Source of the DNA: Betaproteobacteria bacterium
Lineage (GTDB): Bacteria > Pseudomonadota > Gammaproteobacteria > Burkholderiales > Burkholderiaceae_C
Direction: 5' to 3'
DNA: 39,708 bases
NCBI GenBank assembly: GCA_013289985.1
Contig: JABCYW010000046.1
Location: 1 to 39,708 of the forward strand
The notes under the pieces are model-generated. The model ran no database searches. It was not told where the DNA came from and saw only the letters and a list, made by a program, of their open reading frames with translations. A program made the translations under genes and the position numbers. Positions 31,150 to 39,325 of the stretch are shown here, piece by piece; position 1 is the first letter of the stretch, and the number at the start of each line of letters is the position of its first letter.

Positions 31150-31755
31150 TTAGTCGCCGCGCTTCGTCGCGACCAGCGTCTGCACCGTGCCCGTCTCCAG
31201 CCGCCCGCGATCCGGCTCCTCCGCGGCGAGCGGCTCGCATTCCTTCATCGTCGCCAGGCAGCGCTCGGTCAGGCGCTGGTAGGTGGCCGTGCCCTCGCGC
31301 TTCCACGCCAGCTCCTGGTCGCTCAGCTCGCGCAGGATCTTCGCCGGCACGCCCGCGGCCAGCGAGCGCGCGGGCACCTTCAGGCCGGCGCGCACGAACG
31401 CGCTGGCGGCCACGAAGGCGCCGGGGCCGATCTCGGCCTCGTCCATCACCACCGCGTTCATGCCCACCAGCGCGTCGGCGCGGATCACGCAGCCGTGCAG
31501 GACGGCGCCGTGGCCGATGTGGGCGTTGTCCTCCAGCAGCGTGTCCGAGGCCGGGAAGCCGTGGATGACGCAGGTGTCCTGCACGTTGCAGCCGGCCTTG
31601 AGCACGATGCGGCCGAAGTCGCCGCGCAGGCTGGCGCAGGGGCCGACGTAGGCGCCGGGCCCGATCACCACGTCGCCGATGAGCACGGCCGTGGGGTGGA
31701 CGTACGCGCTCGGGTCGACCACGGGGCGCAGGCCGTCGATCTCGTAGCTGGGCAT
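31150..31755 (-). CDS. paaY: PaaY: gamma-carbonic-anhydrase-like thioesterase of phenylacetate catabolism
   Basis: 201 residues, ATG 31755 with GAGGA about 9 bases upstream. Left-handed beta-helix hexapeptide repeats ([30 protein letters not shown]) with the metal-site His residues in [20 protein letters not shown]-terminal extension after residue 165 is typical of PaaY. In other bacteria PaaY hydrolyses stalled ring-1,2-epoxide or hydroxyphenylacetyl-CoA derivatives and so protects the pathway. Divergent from paaG, sharing the palindromic operator-promoter at 31816-31854. Confidence 0.9.
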   Translation of the reverse strand: MPSYEIDGLRPVVDPSAYVHPTAVLIGDVVIGPGAYVGPCASLRGDFGRIVLKAGCNVQDTCVIHGFPASDTLLEDNAHIGHGAVLHGCVIRADALVGMNAVVMDEAEIGPGAFVAASAFVRAGLKVPARSLAAGVPAKILRELSDQELAWKREGTATYQRLTERCLATMKECEPLAAEEPDRGRLETGTVQTLVATKRGD

Positions 31756-31815
31756 TCGGGTTTTCCTCGAGTCATGGTGGACTGGCGCGCGTGGACTTGC
31801 GCCAGATCAAGACGG

Positions 31816-31854
31816 AGTTTAAGATTGACCGACCGGTCGGTCAAAGAATATTGG
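31816..31854. promoter_or_regulatory. divergent paaY/paaG promoters built around a PaaR-type palindrome
   Basis: The perfect 20-bp palindrome TTGACCGACCGGTCGGTCAA occupies 31825-31844. Its two ends are TTGACC on each strand and serve as -35 boxes for both directions. On the minus strand TAAACT (31816-31821) follows at 17 bp, toward paaY. On the plus strand TATTGG (31849-31854) follows at 18 bp, toward paaG. A TetR-type repressor bound here would block both. paaR itself is encoded at 38661-39311. No second copy was seen in the window. Confidence 0.8.
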
Positions 31855-31914
31855 AAAAACCGACCCGGTGGGGGAGACAACCCCGCAGCCATTCTCTTCT
31901 TGCCAGGGCCAACC

Positions 31915-32733
31915 ATGTCCGAAGCCACCCTCCTGTCCTCGCCCGACGCGCTCGTGCTGGTCGCGCAACGCGGCGCGGTGCGCACGCTCACGCTCAACCG
32001 GCCCGCGGCGCTCAACAGCTTCACGCAGGACATGCACGTCGAGCTGCGCGCCGCGCTCGACGGCGCCGCCGCCGACCCGGCCGTGCGCGCCGTGCTGATC
32101 ACCGGCGCCGGCCGTGGTTTCTGCGCCGGCCAGGATCTCAACGACCCGGGCATGGCCGCCGGCGCCGACGGCAAGCCCGACATCGCCGCCGTCATCGAGG
32201 CCAACTACCGCCCGCTCGCGCTGCGCCTGCAGGCGATGCCGGTGCCGGTGGTCTGCGCCGTCAACGGCGTGGCCGCCGGCGCGGGCGCCAACTTCGCGTT
32301 CTGCTGCGACATCGTGCTGGCCGCGCGCTCGGCCAGCTTCATCCAGGCGTTCGCGAAGATCGGCCTGATCCCCGACTGCGGCGGCACCTGGCTGCTGCCG
32401 CGCCTGGTGGGCCGTTCGCGCGCGCTCGCGCTAGCGCTCACGGGCGACAAGCTGTCGGCCGCCGACGCGGAGCGCTTCGGCCTGATCTGGCAGGTGGTGG
32501 ACGACGCCGACCTGCCGGCGCAGGCGCTCGCGCTGGCCGACAAGCTGGCCGCGATGCCGTCCAGGGCGCTGGTGGCCACGCGCCAGGCGCTGGACGCGTC
32601 GCAAGCGCTGTCGCTGGCCGACGCGCTGGCGCTGGAGGCGCGCGTGCAGGGCGAACTGGGCCGCGCGCACGACTTCGCCGAGGGCGTGGCGGCGTTCCAG
32701 CAGAAGCGTCCGGCCGTCTTCAAGGATCGTTGA
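31915..32733 (+). CDS. paaG: PaaG: 1,2-epoxyphenylacetyl-CoA isomerase (enoyl-CoA hydratase family)
   Basis: 272 residues from ATG 31915, first gene of the plus-strand paa operon, 71 bp after the operator. Crotonase fold: RTLTLNRPAALNSFTQDM, oxyanion segments RGFCAGQDLND and NGVAAGAGANFAFCCDIVLA, then FAKIGLIPDCGGTWLLPRLVG. The Asp of IPDCGG is the conserved catalytic residue of PaaG. Converts ring-1,2-epoxyphenylacetyl-CoA to the oxepin-CoA. Length agrees with the family. paaF/paaH/paaJ and paaZ do not follow in this operon. Confidence 0.92.
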   Translation: MSEATLLSSPDALVLVAQRGAVRTLTLNRPAALNSFTQDMHVELRAALDGAAADPAVRAVLITGAGRGFCAGQDLNDPGMAAGADGKPDIAAVIEANYRPLALRLQAMPVPVVCAVNGVAAGAGANFAFCCDIVLAARSASFIQAFAKIGLIPDCGGTWLLPRLVGRSRALALALTGDKLSAADAERFGLIWQVVDDADLPAQALALADKLAAMPSRALVATRQALDASQALSLADALALEARVQGELGRAHDFAEGVAAFQQKRPAVFKDR

Positions 32734-32794
32734 TGAGCGACGCCCGGCCGCCAGCAGTCGCTCGCCCCGCAGCCGTCAGGCGGAGGGACATCTC

Positions 32795-33232
32795 GTGTTA
32801 ACGCCGCAACGCATCGCCGAGCGCGTCCGCGACCACATGTGGGCGACGGATCGCGCGTCGCAGGGCATGGGCATGGAGGTCGCGGCCATCGGCCCCGGCA
32901 CCTGCACGATGACCATGACCGTGCGCGCGGACATGCTCAATGGCTACGGCACCTGCCAGGGCGGCCTGCTTGCCGCGCTGGCCGACTCGTGCTTCGCGTT
33001 CGCCTGCAACGCCTACAACGAGATCACCGTGGCCTCGGGCTTCAACGTGGAGATCGTCGCCCCGGGCAAGCTGGGCGACGTGCTCACCGCCACCGCCGTC
33101 GAGCTGAGCAAGTCCGGCCGCATGGGCGTCTACGACGTCGACGTGCGCAACCAGCGCGGCGAACGCGTCGTGGCGTTCCGCGGCCGTTCGTACACCATGA
33201 AGGGCAAGCCCGTCCTTCCCGTCGCCGAGTGA
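32795..33232 (+). CDS. paaI: PaaI: hydroxyphenylacetyl-CoA thioesterase (hotdog fold)
   Basis: 145 residues. Start GTG at 32795 with GGAGGG nine bases upstream. Single hotdog domain: ADMLNGYGTCQGGLLAALAD with the catalytic Asp64, CFAFACNAYNEITVASGFNV and GRMGVYDVDVRNQRGERVVAF. The His of the usual CHGG motif is Gln55 here (CQGG), so catalysis may be altered, or this is a lineage variant. Rescues CoA from dead-end hydroxyphenylacetyl-CoA. 61 bp after paaG, 6 bp before paaK. Confidence 0.9.
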   Translation: MLTPQRIAERVRDHMWATDRASQGMGMEVAAIGPGTCTMTMTVRADMLNGYGTCQGGLLAALADSCFAFACNAYNEITVASGFNVEIVAPGKLGDVLTATAVELSKSGRMGVYDVDVRNQRGERVVAFRGRSYTMKGKPVLPVAE

Positions 33233-33238
33233 GCTGAC

Positions 33239-34546
33239 ATGCCGATCCATCCGCTCCGTCCCACCGAACTCGACCCGATCGAACGCGCCAGCCGCGACGA
33301 GATCGCCGCGCTGCAGCTCGCGCGCCTGCGCGAGACGCTCGCGCACGTGTACGCCAACGTGCCGCACTACAAGCACGCCTTTGACGAGAAGGGCGTGCAT
33401 CCGTCCGACTGCAAGACGCTGGCCGACCTCGCGAAGTTCCCGTTCACGGGCAAGGCCGACCTGCGCGCCAACTACCCGTTCGGGATGTTCGCCGTGCCGC
33501 GCGAGCAGGTGGCGCGCGTGCACGCGTCCTCGGGCACTACGGGCAAGCCCACGGTGGTGGGCTACACGCAGGCCGACATCGACCACTGGGCGAACCTGGT
33601 CGCGCGCTCGCTGCGCGCCGCGGGCGTCCGCAAGGGCGACATGGTGCACGTGGCCTACGGCTACGGCCTGTTCACCGGCGGACTGGGCGCGCACTACGGC
33701 GCCGAGCGCCTGGGCTGCACCGTGGTGCCGATGTCGGGCGGCCAGACGGAGAAGCAGGTGCAGCTGATCACCGACTTCAAGCCCGACGCGATCATGGTCA
33801 CGCCGTCGTACATGCAGGTGATCTGCGAGGAGTTCCGCCGCCAGGGGCTGGATCCGCGCGCGATGAGCATCAAGGTTGGCATCTTCGGCGCCGAGCCGTG
33901 GACGGAGGCGATGCGGCGCGACATCCAGCAGGCGGCCGACATCGACGCGGTGGACATCTACGGCCTGTCCGAGGTGATGGGCCCCGGCGTGGCCAGCGAG
34001 TGCGTGGAGACGCAGGACGGCCCGGTGATCTGGGAAGACCATTTCTATCCCGAGATCATCGACCCCGAGACGGGCGAGGTGCTGCCCGACGGCGAGGAGG
34101 GCGAGCTCGTGTTCACCACGCTCACCAAGCAGGCCTTCCCGGTGATCCGCTACCGCACGCGCGACCTCACGCGCCTGCTGCCGCCCACCGCGCGCAGCAT
34201 GCGCCGCATGGGCAAGATCGTGGGCCGGTCCGACGACATGTTGATCATCCGCGGCGTGAACCTGTTCCCCACGCAGATCGAGGAGATCGTGCTGGCGCAT
34301 GGCGCCCTCGGCGGCCAGTACCAGCTGGTCGTCACGCGCGATGGGCTGCTGGACAAGGTCGAGGTGCTGTGCGAGTTGTTGCCCGCGCACGCGAACAGCG
34401 ATCCGGGCGCGGTCGGCCGCGACCTGCAGGAACGCATCAAGACGCTGACCGGCGTGAGCACCGCGGTGCGCGTCGGCCCGCCCGATTCGATCGAACGAAC
34501 CCTGGTCGGCAAGGCGCGTCGCGTCGTCGACCAAAGAAAGAAGTAA
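33239..34546 (+). CDS. paaK: PaaK: phenylacetate-CoA ligase
   Basis: 435 residues, ATG 33239, six bases after paaI. AMP-binding adenylate-forming enzyme that activates phenylacetate with ATP and CoA, the entry step. Motifs: [15 protein letters not shown] near the N-terminus, P-loop [31 protein letters not shown] and the hinge [11 protein letters not shown] with [20 protein letters not shown]. Length matches PaaK (about 430-440). The Shine-Dalgarno is weak, so translation probably follows from paaI. Confidence 0.96.
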   Translation: MPIHPLRPTELDPIERASRDEIAALQLARLRETLAHVYANVPHYKHAFDEKGVHPSDCKTLADLAKFPFTGKADLRANYPFGMFAVPREQVARVHASSGTTGKPTVVGYTQADIDHWANLVARSLRAAGVRKGDMVHVAYGYGLFTGGLGAHYGAERLGCTVVPMSGGQTEKQVQLITDFKPDAIMVTPSYMQVICEEFRRQGLDPRAMSIKVGIFGAEPWTEAMRRDIQQAADIDAVDIYGLSEVMGPGVASECVETQDGPVIWEDHFYPEIIDPETGEVLPDGEEGELVFTTLTKQAFPVIRYRTRDLTRLLPPTARSMRRMGKIVGRSDDMLIIRGVNLFPTQIEEIVLAHGALGGQYQLVVTRDGLLDKVEVLCELLPAHANSDPGAVGRDLQERIKTLTGVSTAVRVGPPDSIERTLVGKARRVVDQRKK

Positions 34547-34556
34547 GGAGCACGCG

Positions 34557-35564
34557 ATGTATACGCAAGCCATGGACACCGCGCCGAAGGAAGAGCGCGC
34601 CGCCATCCGCAACGCCGACGAGGTCGTCGCCGAGCAGGCCTTCGAGGCCGCGCTCGACAACGAGGGCTTCATCGAGGCCAAGGACTGGATGCCGGATCAC
34701 TACCGCAAGACGCTGGTGCGCCAGATCAGCCAGCACGCGCACTCCGAGATCGTGGGCATGCTGCCCGAAGGCAACTGGATCACGCGCGCGCCCACCCTGA
34801 AGCGCAAGGCCATCCTGCTGGCCAAGGTGCAGGACGAGGCCGGCCACGGCCTGTACCTGTACGCGGCCGGCGAGACGCTGGGCACCTCGCGCGACCAGAT
34901 GCTGGACGCGCTGCACACCGGCAAGGCCAAGTACAGCTCCATCTTCAACTACCCCACGCTCACCTGGGCCGACGTGGGCGTGGTCGGCTGGCTGGTGGAC
35001 GGCGCGGCCATCATGAACCAGATCCCGCTGTGCCGCTGCTCGTACGCGCCGTACGCCCGCGCCATGGTGCGCGTTTGCCGCGAGGAGTCGTTCCACCAGC
35101 GCCAGGGCTACGACGCGCTGCTGACGATGATGCAGAAGGGCACGCCCGCGCAGCGCGCGATGGTGCAGGACGCCACCAACCGCTGGTGGTGGCCCAGCCT
35201 GATGATGTTCGGGCCGCCCGACGACCAGTCGCCCAACACGGCGCAGTCGATGCGTTGGGGCATCAAGCGCATCACCAACGACGAGCTGCGCCAGAAGTTC
35301 GTCAACGCCGCCGTCGAACAGGCCAGGATCCTCGGCGTCACCTTGCCCGATCCCGACCTGAAGTGGAACGAGGCGCGCGGCGAGCATGACTTCGGCGCAA
35401 TCGACTGGAGCGAGTTCTGGCAGGTCGTCAACGGCGACGGGCCGTGCAACAAGGAACGCCTGGCCGAGCGCGTGGACGCGTGGAACGACGGCGAGTGGGT
35501 GCGCGAGGCGGCCCTCGCGCATGCCCGCAAGACCGCTGCCCGCGCCCAGAAGCAAGCCGCCTGA
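34557..35564 (+). CDS. paaA: PaaA: phenylacetyl-CoA epoxidase catalytic subunit
   Basis: 335 residues, ATG 34557 with a strong AAGGAG. Ferritin-like di-iron oxygenase subunit that epoxidises the aromatic ring of phenylacetyl-CoA. Iron-ligand motifs: [30 protein letters not shown] and [12 protein letters not shown]. Also the conserved [20 protein letters not shown]. Forms the catalytic PaaA-PaaC pair. Length fits the family. paaB follows after 16 bp. Confidence 0.97.
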   Translation: MYTQAMDTAPKEERAAIRNADEVVAEQAFEAALDNEGFIEAKDWMPDHYRKTLVRQISQHAHSEIVGMLPEGNWITRAPTLKRKAILLAKVQDEAGHGLYLYAAGETLGTSRDQMLDALHTGKAKYSSIFNYPTLTWADVGVVGWLVDGAAIMNQIPLCRCSYAPYARAMVRVCREESFHQRQGYDALLTMMQKGTPAQRAMVQDATNRWWWPSLMMFGPPDDQSPNTAQSMRWGIKRITNDELRQKFVNAAVEQARILGVTLPDPDLKWNEARGEHDFGAIDWSEFWQVVNGDGPCNKERLAERVDAWNDGEWVREAALAHARKTAARAQKQAA

Positions 35565-35580
35565 ACAGGAAGACATCGCC

Positions 35581-35904
35581 ATGACCGCATCCAAGACCGA
35601 CATCGCCAACGCCCAGGCCCAAGCCCATGAGTGGCCGCTGTGGGAGGTGTTCGTGCGCCCCAAGGCCGGCCTCGACCACAAGCACTGCGGCAGCCTGCAC
35701 GCCGCCGACTCGAAGATGGCGCTGCAACTGGCGCGCGAGGTCTACACGCGGCGCCAGGAAGGCATCAGCGTGTGGGTCGTGCGCTCCGACCAGATCGTCG
35801 CGTCCGACCCGGCCGACAAGGCGATGCTGTTCGATCCGATGGAAGACAAGGTCTACCGCCACCCGACGTTCTACGAGCTGCCGCCCGAAGTGGGCCACAT
35901 GTGA
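35581..35904 (+). CDS. paaB: PaaB: phenylacetyl-CoA epoxidase small subunit
   Basis: 107 residues from ATG 35581. Short subunit with the conserved WPLWEVFVRPKAGLDHKHCG, DSKMALQLAREVYTRRQEG and VVRSDQIVASDP...HPTFYELPPEVGHM. Bridges the PaaAC heterodimers in the epoxidase complex. The N-terminus has about 15 extra residues (ASKTDIANAQAQA) relative to the E. coli protein. Next gene paaC begins 10 bases after the stop. Confidence 0.95.
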   Translation: MTASKTDIANAQAQAHEWPLWEVFVRPKAGLDHKHCGSLHAADSKMALQLAREVYTRRQEGISVWVVRSDQIVASDPADKAMLFDPMEDKVYRHPTFYELPPEVGHM

Positions 35905-35914
35905 GGACGCGGCC

Positions 35915-36757
35915 ATGACGACCACCTTTGCCCCTCTTCCGACCACCGCGAGCAGATCCGCCGCCGTCGCGTCGACCACCACCGAGTCCATCGTCTTCGC
36001 GCCGACGCCGCAGCAGGCGTACCTGGTGCGCATCGGCGACACCTGCCTGATCCACGCGCAGCGCCTGGCCGAGTGGAGCGGACACGCGCCCATCCTCGAG
36101 GAGGACATCGCGCTCACCAACCTCGCGCTGGACCTCGTGGGCCAGGCGCGCGCGCTGCTCACCCACGTGGGCGCGCAGACCGGCTTCGACGAGGACCAGC
36201 TCGCGTTCCTGCGCAACGAGCGCGACTTCCGCAACTTCACGCTCGCCGAGCTGCCGGGCCGCAAGGCGGGACGCGATTTCGCGGACGCCATCGTCCGCAA
36301 CTTCCTGATCGCGGCGTGGATGAACGTCCTGTGGGAGAAGCTGGAGTCGTCCAGCGACGCCGAGATCGCCGCCATCGCCGGCAAGGCCGTGAAGGAGTCG
36401 CGCTACCACGTGGCCCACGCGGCCGACTGGGTGGTGCGCCTGGGCGACGGCACCGACGAATCGACGCGCCGCACGCGCCAGGCGGTGGCCCGGCTGTGGC
36501 CGTACGCCGCGGAGCTGTTCGAGACCGACGCCGTCGACACCGCCGCCGCCGAGAGCGGCCTGGGCCCGCTGCGCGTCGCGCTGCAGGCCGGGTGGCAGGC
36601 CATCGTCGAGCCGGTGTTCGCGGAGGCGGGGCTGGCGATCCCCGCCGCGAGCGCGTTCCGTTCCACCGGATCGAAGGGCGTGCACAGCGAGCACATGGGC
36701 TACCTGCTGGCCGAGATGCAGACGCTGCAGCGCAGCTTTCCGGGCGGCGTGTGGTGA
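35915..36757 (+). CDS. paaC: PaaC: phenylacetyl-CoA epoxidase structural subunit
   Basis: 280 residues from ATG 35915. Ferritin-like fold related to PaaA but without the di-iron ligands: GDTCLIHAQRLAEWSGHAPI, EEDIALTNLALDLVGQARAL, ERDFRNFTLAELP and ESRYHVAHAADWVVRLGDGT. The Ser/Thr-rich N-terminus (TTTFAPLPTTASRSAAVAST) of about 30 residues is an extension compared with E. coli PaaC. Its TGA overlaps the GTG start of paaD (GTGA, 36754-36757). Confidence 0.95.
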   Translation: MTTTFAPLPTTASRSAAVASTTTESIVFAPTPQQAYLVRIGDTCLIHAQRLAEWSGHAPILEEDIALTNLALDLVGQARALLTHVGAQTGFDEDQLAFLRNERDFRNFTLAELPGRKAGRDFADAIVRNFLIAAWMNVLWEKLESSSDAEIAAIAGKAVKESRYHVAHAADWVVRLGDGTDESTRRTRQAVARLWPYAAELFETDAVDTAAAESGLGPLRVALQAGWQAIVEPVFAEAGLAIPAASAFRSTGSKGVHSEHMGYLLAEMQTLQRSFPGGVW

Positions 36758-37275
36758 ATGCCCTGATCGCGCCATCGCCGCGCGTCGCGCATGCCTGGCG
36801 CGTGCTGCACGACGTGCTCGATCCGGAGGTGCCGGCGATCTCCGTCACCGATCTCGGCATCGTGCGCGACGTGATCGAGCGCGACGACGCGCTGGAGGTG
36901 GTGGTCACGCCGACGTACTCGGGCTGCCCCGCCACGGAGGTCATCGAGCAGTCGATCGCGGAGGCGATCGTCGCCGCCGGCCTCGGGCCCGCGCGCGTGA
37001 CGCAGCGGCGCGCGCCCGCGTGGACCACCGACTGGATCACGCCCGAGGGCCGCGAGAAGCTGCGCGCCTATGGCATCGCGCCGCCGGGTTCCTGCGCCTC
37101 GTCGGCGACCGGCAGCAACGCCGCGCCGATCCGCCTGATGGCGCGCAACGTGGCGTGCCCGCGCTGCGGCAGCGCGCAGACCGAGCGCCTGTCCGCGTTC
37201 GGTTCCACCGCCTGCAAGTCGCTGTACCGCTGCATCGCGTGCCGCGAGCCCTTCGAACACTTCAAGCCGATCTAA
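36754..37275 (+). CDS. paaD: PaaD: epoxidase maturation protein (DUF59/MIP18-like)
   Basis: 173 residues. GTG at 36754 is the likely start: it overlaps the paaC stop, and there is no in-frame ATG until deep in the protein. DUF59 domain: VLHDVLDPEVPAISVTDLGI and VVVTPTYSGCPATEVIEQSI, with the reactive Cys of SGCPATE. C-terminal zinc-ribbon-like cysteines CPRCGS and CKSLYRCIACREPF. Thought to deliver Fe-S clusters to PaaE or assemble the epoxidase. Three bases separate it from paaE. Confidence 0.94.
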   Translation: MNALIAPSPRVAHAWRVLHDVLDPEVPAISVTDLGIVRDVIERDDALEVVVTPTYSGCPATEVIEQSIAEAIVAAGLGPARVTQRRAPAWTTDWITPEGREKLRAYGIAPPGSCASSATGSNAAPIRLMARNVACPRCGSAQTERLSAFGSTACKSLYRCIACREPFEHFKPI

Positions 37276-37278
37276 GCC

Positions 37279-38379
37279 ATGGCCACAGACACCCATTTCC
37301 ATCCGCTCAAGGTTCGTTCGGTGCGCCCCGAGACCGACGAGGCGATGGTCGTCTCGTTCGACATCCCCGACGCGCTCGGCGAGCGCTTCCGCTTCACGCA
37401 GGGGCAGTACCTGACGCTGCGCCAGCGCATCGCCGGCGAGGAGGTGCGCCGCTCGTACTCGATCTGCGCGGGCATCGACGACGGCGAGCTGCGCGTGGGC
37501 GTGCGCCGGGTGCGCGGAGGCCGCTTCTCGAACTGGCTGGCGGAGAACCTGCGCGCCGGCGACACCATCGACGTGATGCCGCCGCAGGGCCGCTTCTTCG
37601 TGCCCGTCGACGCGAGCGCGTCGCGCAACTACCTGTGCGTGGCCGGCGGCAGCGGCATCACGCCGATGATCTCCATCATGAGGACGGTGCTGCGCAACGA
37701 GCCGGGCAGCCGCGTCACGCTGGTCTACGGCAATCGCCGCGCGGCCTCGACGATGTTCAAGGAGGAGCTCGAGGATCTCAAGAACCGCTACGTGACGCGC
37801 GTGTCGCTGCACCACGTGTTCTCGGAGGAGCGCGTCGATTCGCCGCTGAACCAGGGCGTGCTCGATCGCGCCAAGCTGGGCGAGTTCCTCGGCCACCTGA
37901 TCCGGGCCGACCGCATCGACCACGCGTTCATCTGCGGCCCGTTCATGATGAACGACGAGGCCGAGGCCGCGCTGCTGGCCGCCGGCGTGGCCGCGGAGCG
38001 CATCCACGTGGAGCGCTTCGGCGTGCCCATCCCCGCCGACACCGGCATGGGCGTGCAGTCCGCGCCGGTGCAGTCGCCCGCGCCGGGCGACGCGGCCGAC
38101 TGCCATCTCACCGTGGTGCGCGACGGCGTCACCCACCAGGTGGAGTACCGCGAGAGCGACGTCAACCTGCTGGACGCCTGCGCCGGCGCCGGCCTGGACG
38201 TGCCGTACTCGTGCAAGTCGGGCGTATGCGGCACCTGCCGCGCGCACCTCGATTCGGGCGAGGTGAGAATGACGCGAAACTACGCGCTCGAGAAGCGCGA
38301 CCTGGACGCAGGGTTCATCCTCACGTGCCAGGCGCATCCCACCACGCCCGAAGTGCGCATCTCCTTCGACCACCGCTAG
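37279..38379 (+). CDS. paaE: PaaE: phenylacetyl-CoA epoxidase reductase
   Basis: 366 residues, ATG 37279. FAD/NAD(P)H reductase domain (RRSYSICAG for FAD; VAGGSGITPMISIM and ICGPFMMN for the nucleotide) followed by a C-terminal plant-type 2Fe-2S domain with Cys312, Cys317, Cys320 and Cys350 (YSCKSGVCGTCRAHL...LTCQAHP). Transfers electrons from NADPH to PaaA. Last gene of the operon; its stop is followed by the nested inverted repeats at 38438-38622, which may terminate transcription. Confidence 0.97.
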   Translation: MATDTHFHPLKVRSVRPETDEAMVVSFDIPDALGERFRFTQGQYLTLRQRIAGEEVRRSYSICAGIDDGELRVGVRRVRGGRFSNWLAENLRAGDTIDVMPPQGRFFVPVDASASRNYLCVAGGSGITPMISIMRTVLRNEPGSRVTLVYGNRRAASTMFKEELEDLKNRYVTRVSLHHVFSEERVDSPLNQGVLDRAKLGEFLGHLIRADRIDHAFICGPFMMNDEAEAALLAAGVAAERIHVERFGVPIPADTGMGVQSAPVQSPAPGDAADCHLTVVRDGVTHQVEYRESDVNLLDACAGAGLDVPYSCKSGVCGTCRAHLDSGEVRMTRNYALEKRDLDAGFILTCQAHPTTPEVRISFDHR

Positions 38380-38660
38380 GACGATCTCGTGAGTCTGATC
38401 TCCGAATCTTCCTCTTGGCGCCGCGGGCGCCTGCCGAAGGGGTCTGGCATCTCCTCGAATCGCGCCGCTTCGCTGCATGACAATCGGCGTGGCCTCCGCG
38501 ATTCGAGGCAATGCCTGACCCCGGATTCGCAGGGGATCGGGGTCAGGCATTGCCTTCGTCCGCGGTCGAGGTCCTCGCCGCTGCCGGTGCCTTGGCGCGG
38601 ACGAAGGAGATGCCAGACCCCTCCGGCGATGCCCGGCAATTCGACAAACCGGCGACTCTG
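38380..38660. other. paaE-paaR intergenic region with nested inverted repeats
   Basis: 281 bases without a convincing gene. It holds four sets of near-perfect inverted repeats (next entry). The frame of paaR is open back to 38511 but its upstream part is only read-through of these repeats. Confidence 0.6.
38438..38622. repeat. nested REP-like inverted repeats
   Basis: Outer arms AGGGGTCTGGCATCTCCT (38438-38455) and their exact complement (38605-38622). Within them: 12-bp arms CCTCGAATCGCG (38453-38464) and complement (38497-38508); 18-bp arms AGGCAATGCCTGACCCCG (38506-38523) and complement (38538-38555) with a 14-base loop; 12-bp arms CCTTCGTCCGCG (38553-38564) and complement (38596-38607). 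Three successive hairpins are thus enclosed by a fourth pair. The TGCC(A/T)GACCCC core is reminiscent of the RAYT-linked repeats at 10787-11946, so REP mobilisation is plausible (inference). Confidence 0.8.
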
Positions 38661-39311
38661 ATGGCCCGAACCCGCTCCGCCACCTATGACGACCAGCGCG
38701 ACGCGATCCTCGCGCGGGCCGCGGAGCTGTTCGCCGACCACGGCTACACGGCCACCTCGATGAACGACATCGCGGCCGCCTGCGGCACCTCGAAGGCCGG
38801 TCTCTACCACTACTACCGCGACAAGCGCGAGCTGCTGTTCCAGATCACCGTGGGCCACGTCGCGCGGCTGGAGCAGTTCGTGCAGGAGGTGCTGCGCGAG
38901 ACCGCCGGCGCCGAGCCCGACGCGCGGCTGCGCGCGCTGATCCTGCGCTTCGTGCGCGAGTACGCCGATGCGCAGAACGAGCACCGCGTGCTCACCGAGG
39001 ACGTGCGCTTCCTCGAGGAGCACGAGCGCGTCCAGGTGCTGGAGCCGCAGCGCCGCGTGGTGGCGGCGTTCGCCGACGCCATCGCGGCGGTGCGCCCGAA
39101 CCTGGCGCGCAACGAGCTCGACCGGCCGCTGGCGATGCTGCTGTTCGGCATGATCAACTGGATGTTCACCTGGCTGCGCCCCGACGGCAGCCTCACCCAC
39201 GAACAGATGGCGCCCGTGGTGGCCGACCTGTTCTTCGGCGGCCTCGAGGCGGTGCGCAAGCCGCGCGCGGCGGGCCGCCAGAGTTCCCCCATTCCTTCCC
39301 TGACCGATTGA
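38661..39311 (+). CDS. paaR: PaaR: TetR family regulator of phenylacetate genes
   Basis: 216 residues from ATG 38661 (MARTRSATYDDQRDAI), which begins the conserved TetR region. Helix-turn-helix: ILARAAELFADHGYTATSMNDIAAACGTSKAGLYHYYRDK-type layout at residues 12-55. The C-terminal ligand domain includes RVLTEDVRFLEEHERVQVL. Homologues in Burkholderiales control paa genes and release DNA on binding phenylacetyl-CoA (family knowledge). Likely target is the 20-bp palindrome at 31825-31844. The stop overlaps the ATG at 39311; the ABC binding protein follows. Confidence 0.88.
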   Translation: MARTRSATYDDQRDAILARAAELFADHGYTATSMNDIAAACGTSKAGLYHYYRDKRELLFQITVGHVARLEQFVQEVLRETAGAEPDARLRALILRFVREYADAQNEHRVLTEDVRFLEEHERVQVLEPQRRVVAAFADAIAAVRPNLARNELDRPLAMLLFGMINWMFTWLRPDGSLTHEQMAPVVADLFFGGLEAVRKPRAAGRQSSPIPSLTD

Positions 39312-39325
39312 TGGAGACGACCGAG

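Noticed and set aside
38389-38661. 90-residue frame through the nested repeats after paaE
   Set aside because: Its sequence is simply translation of the inverted repeats; no independent evidence of coding.
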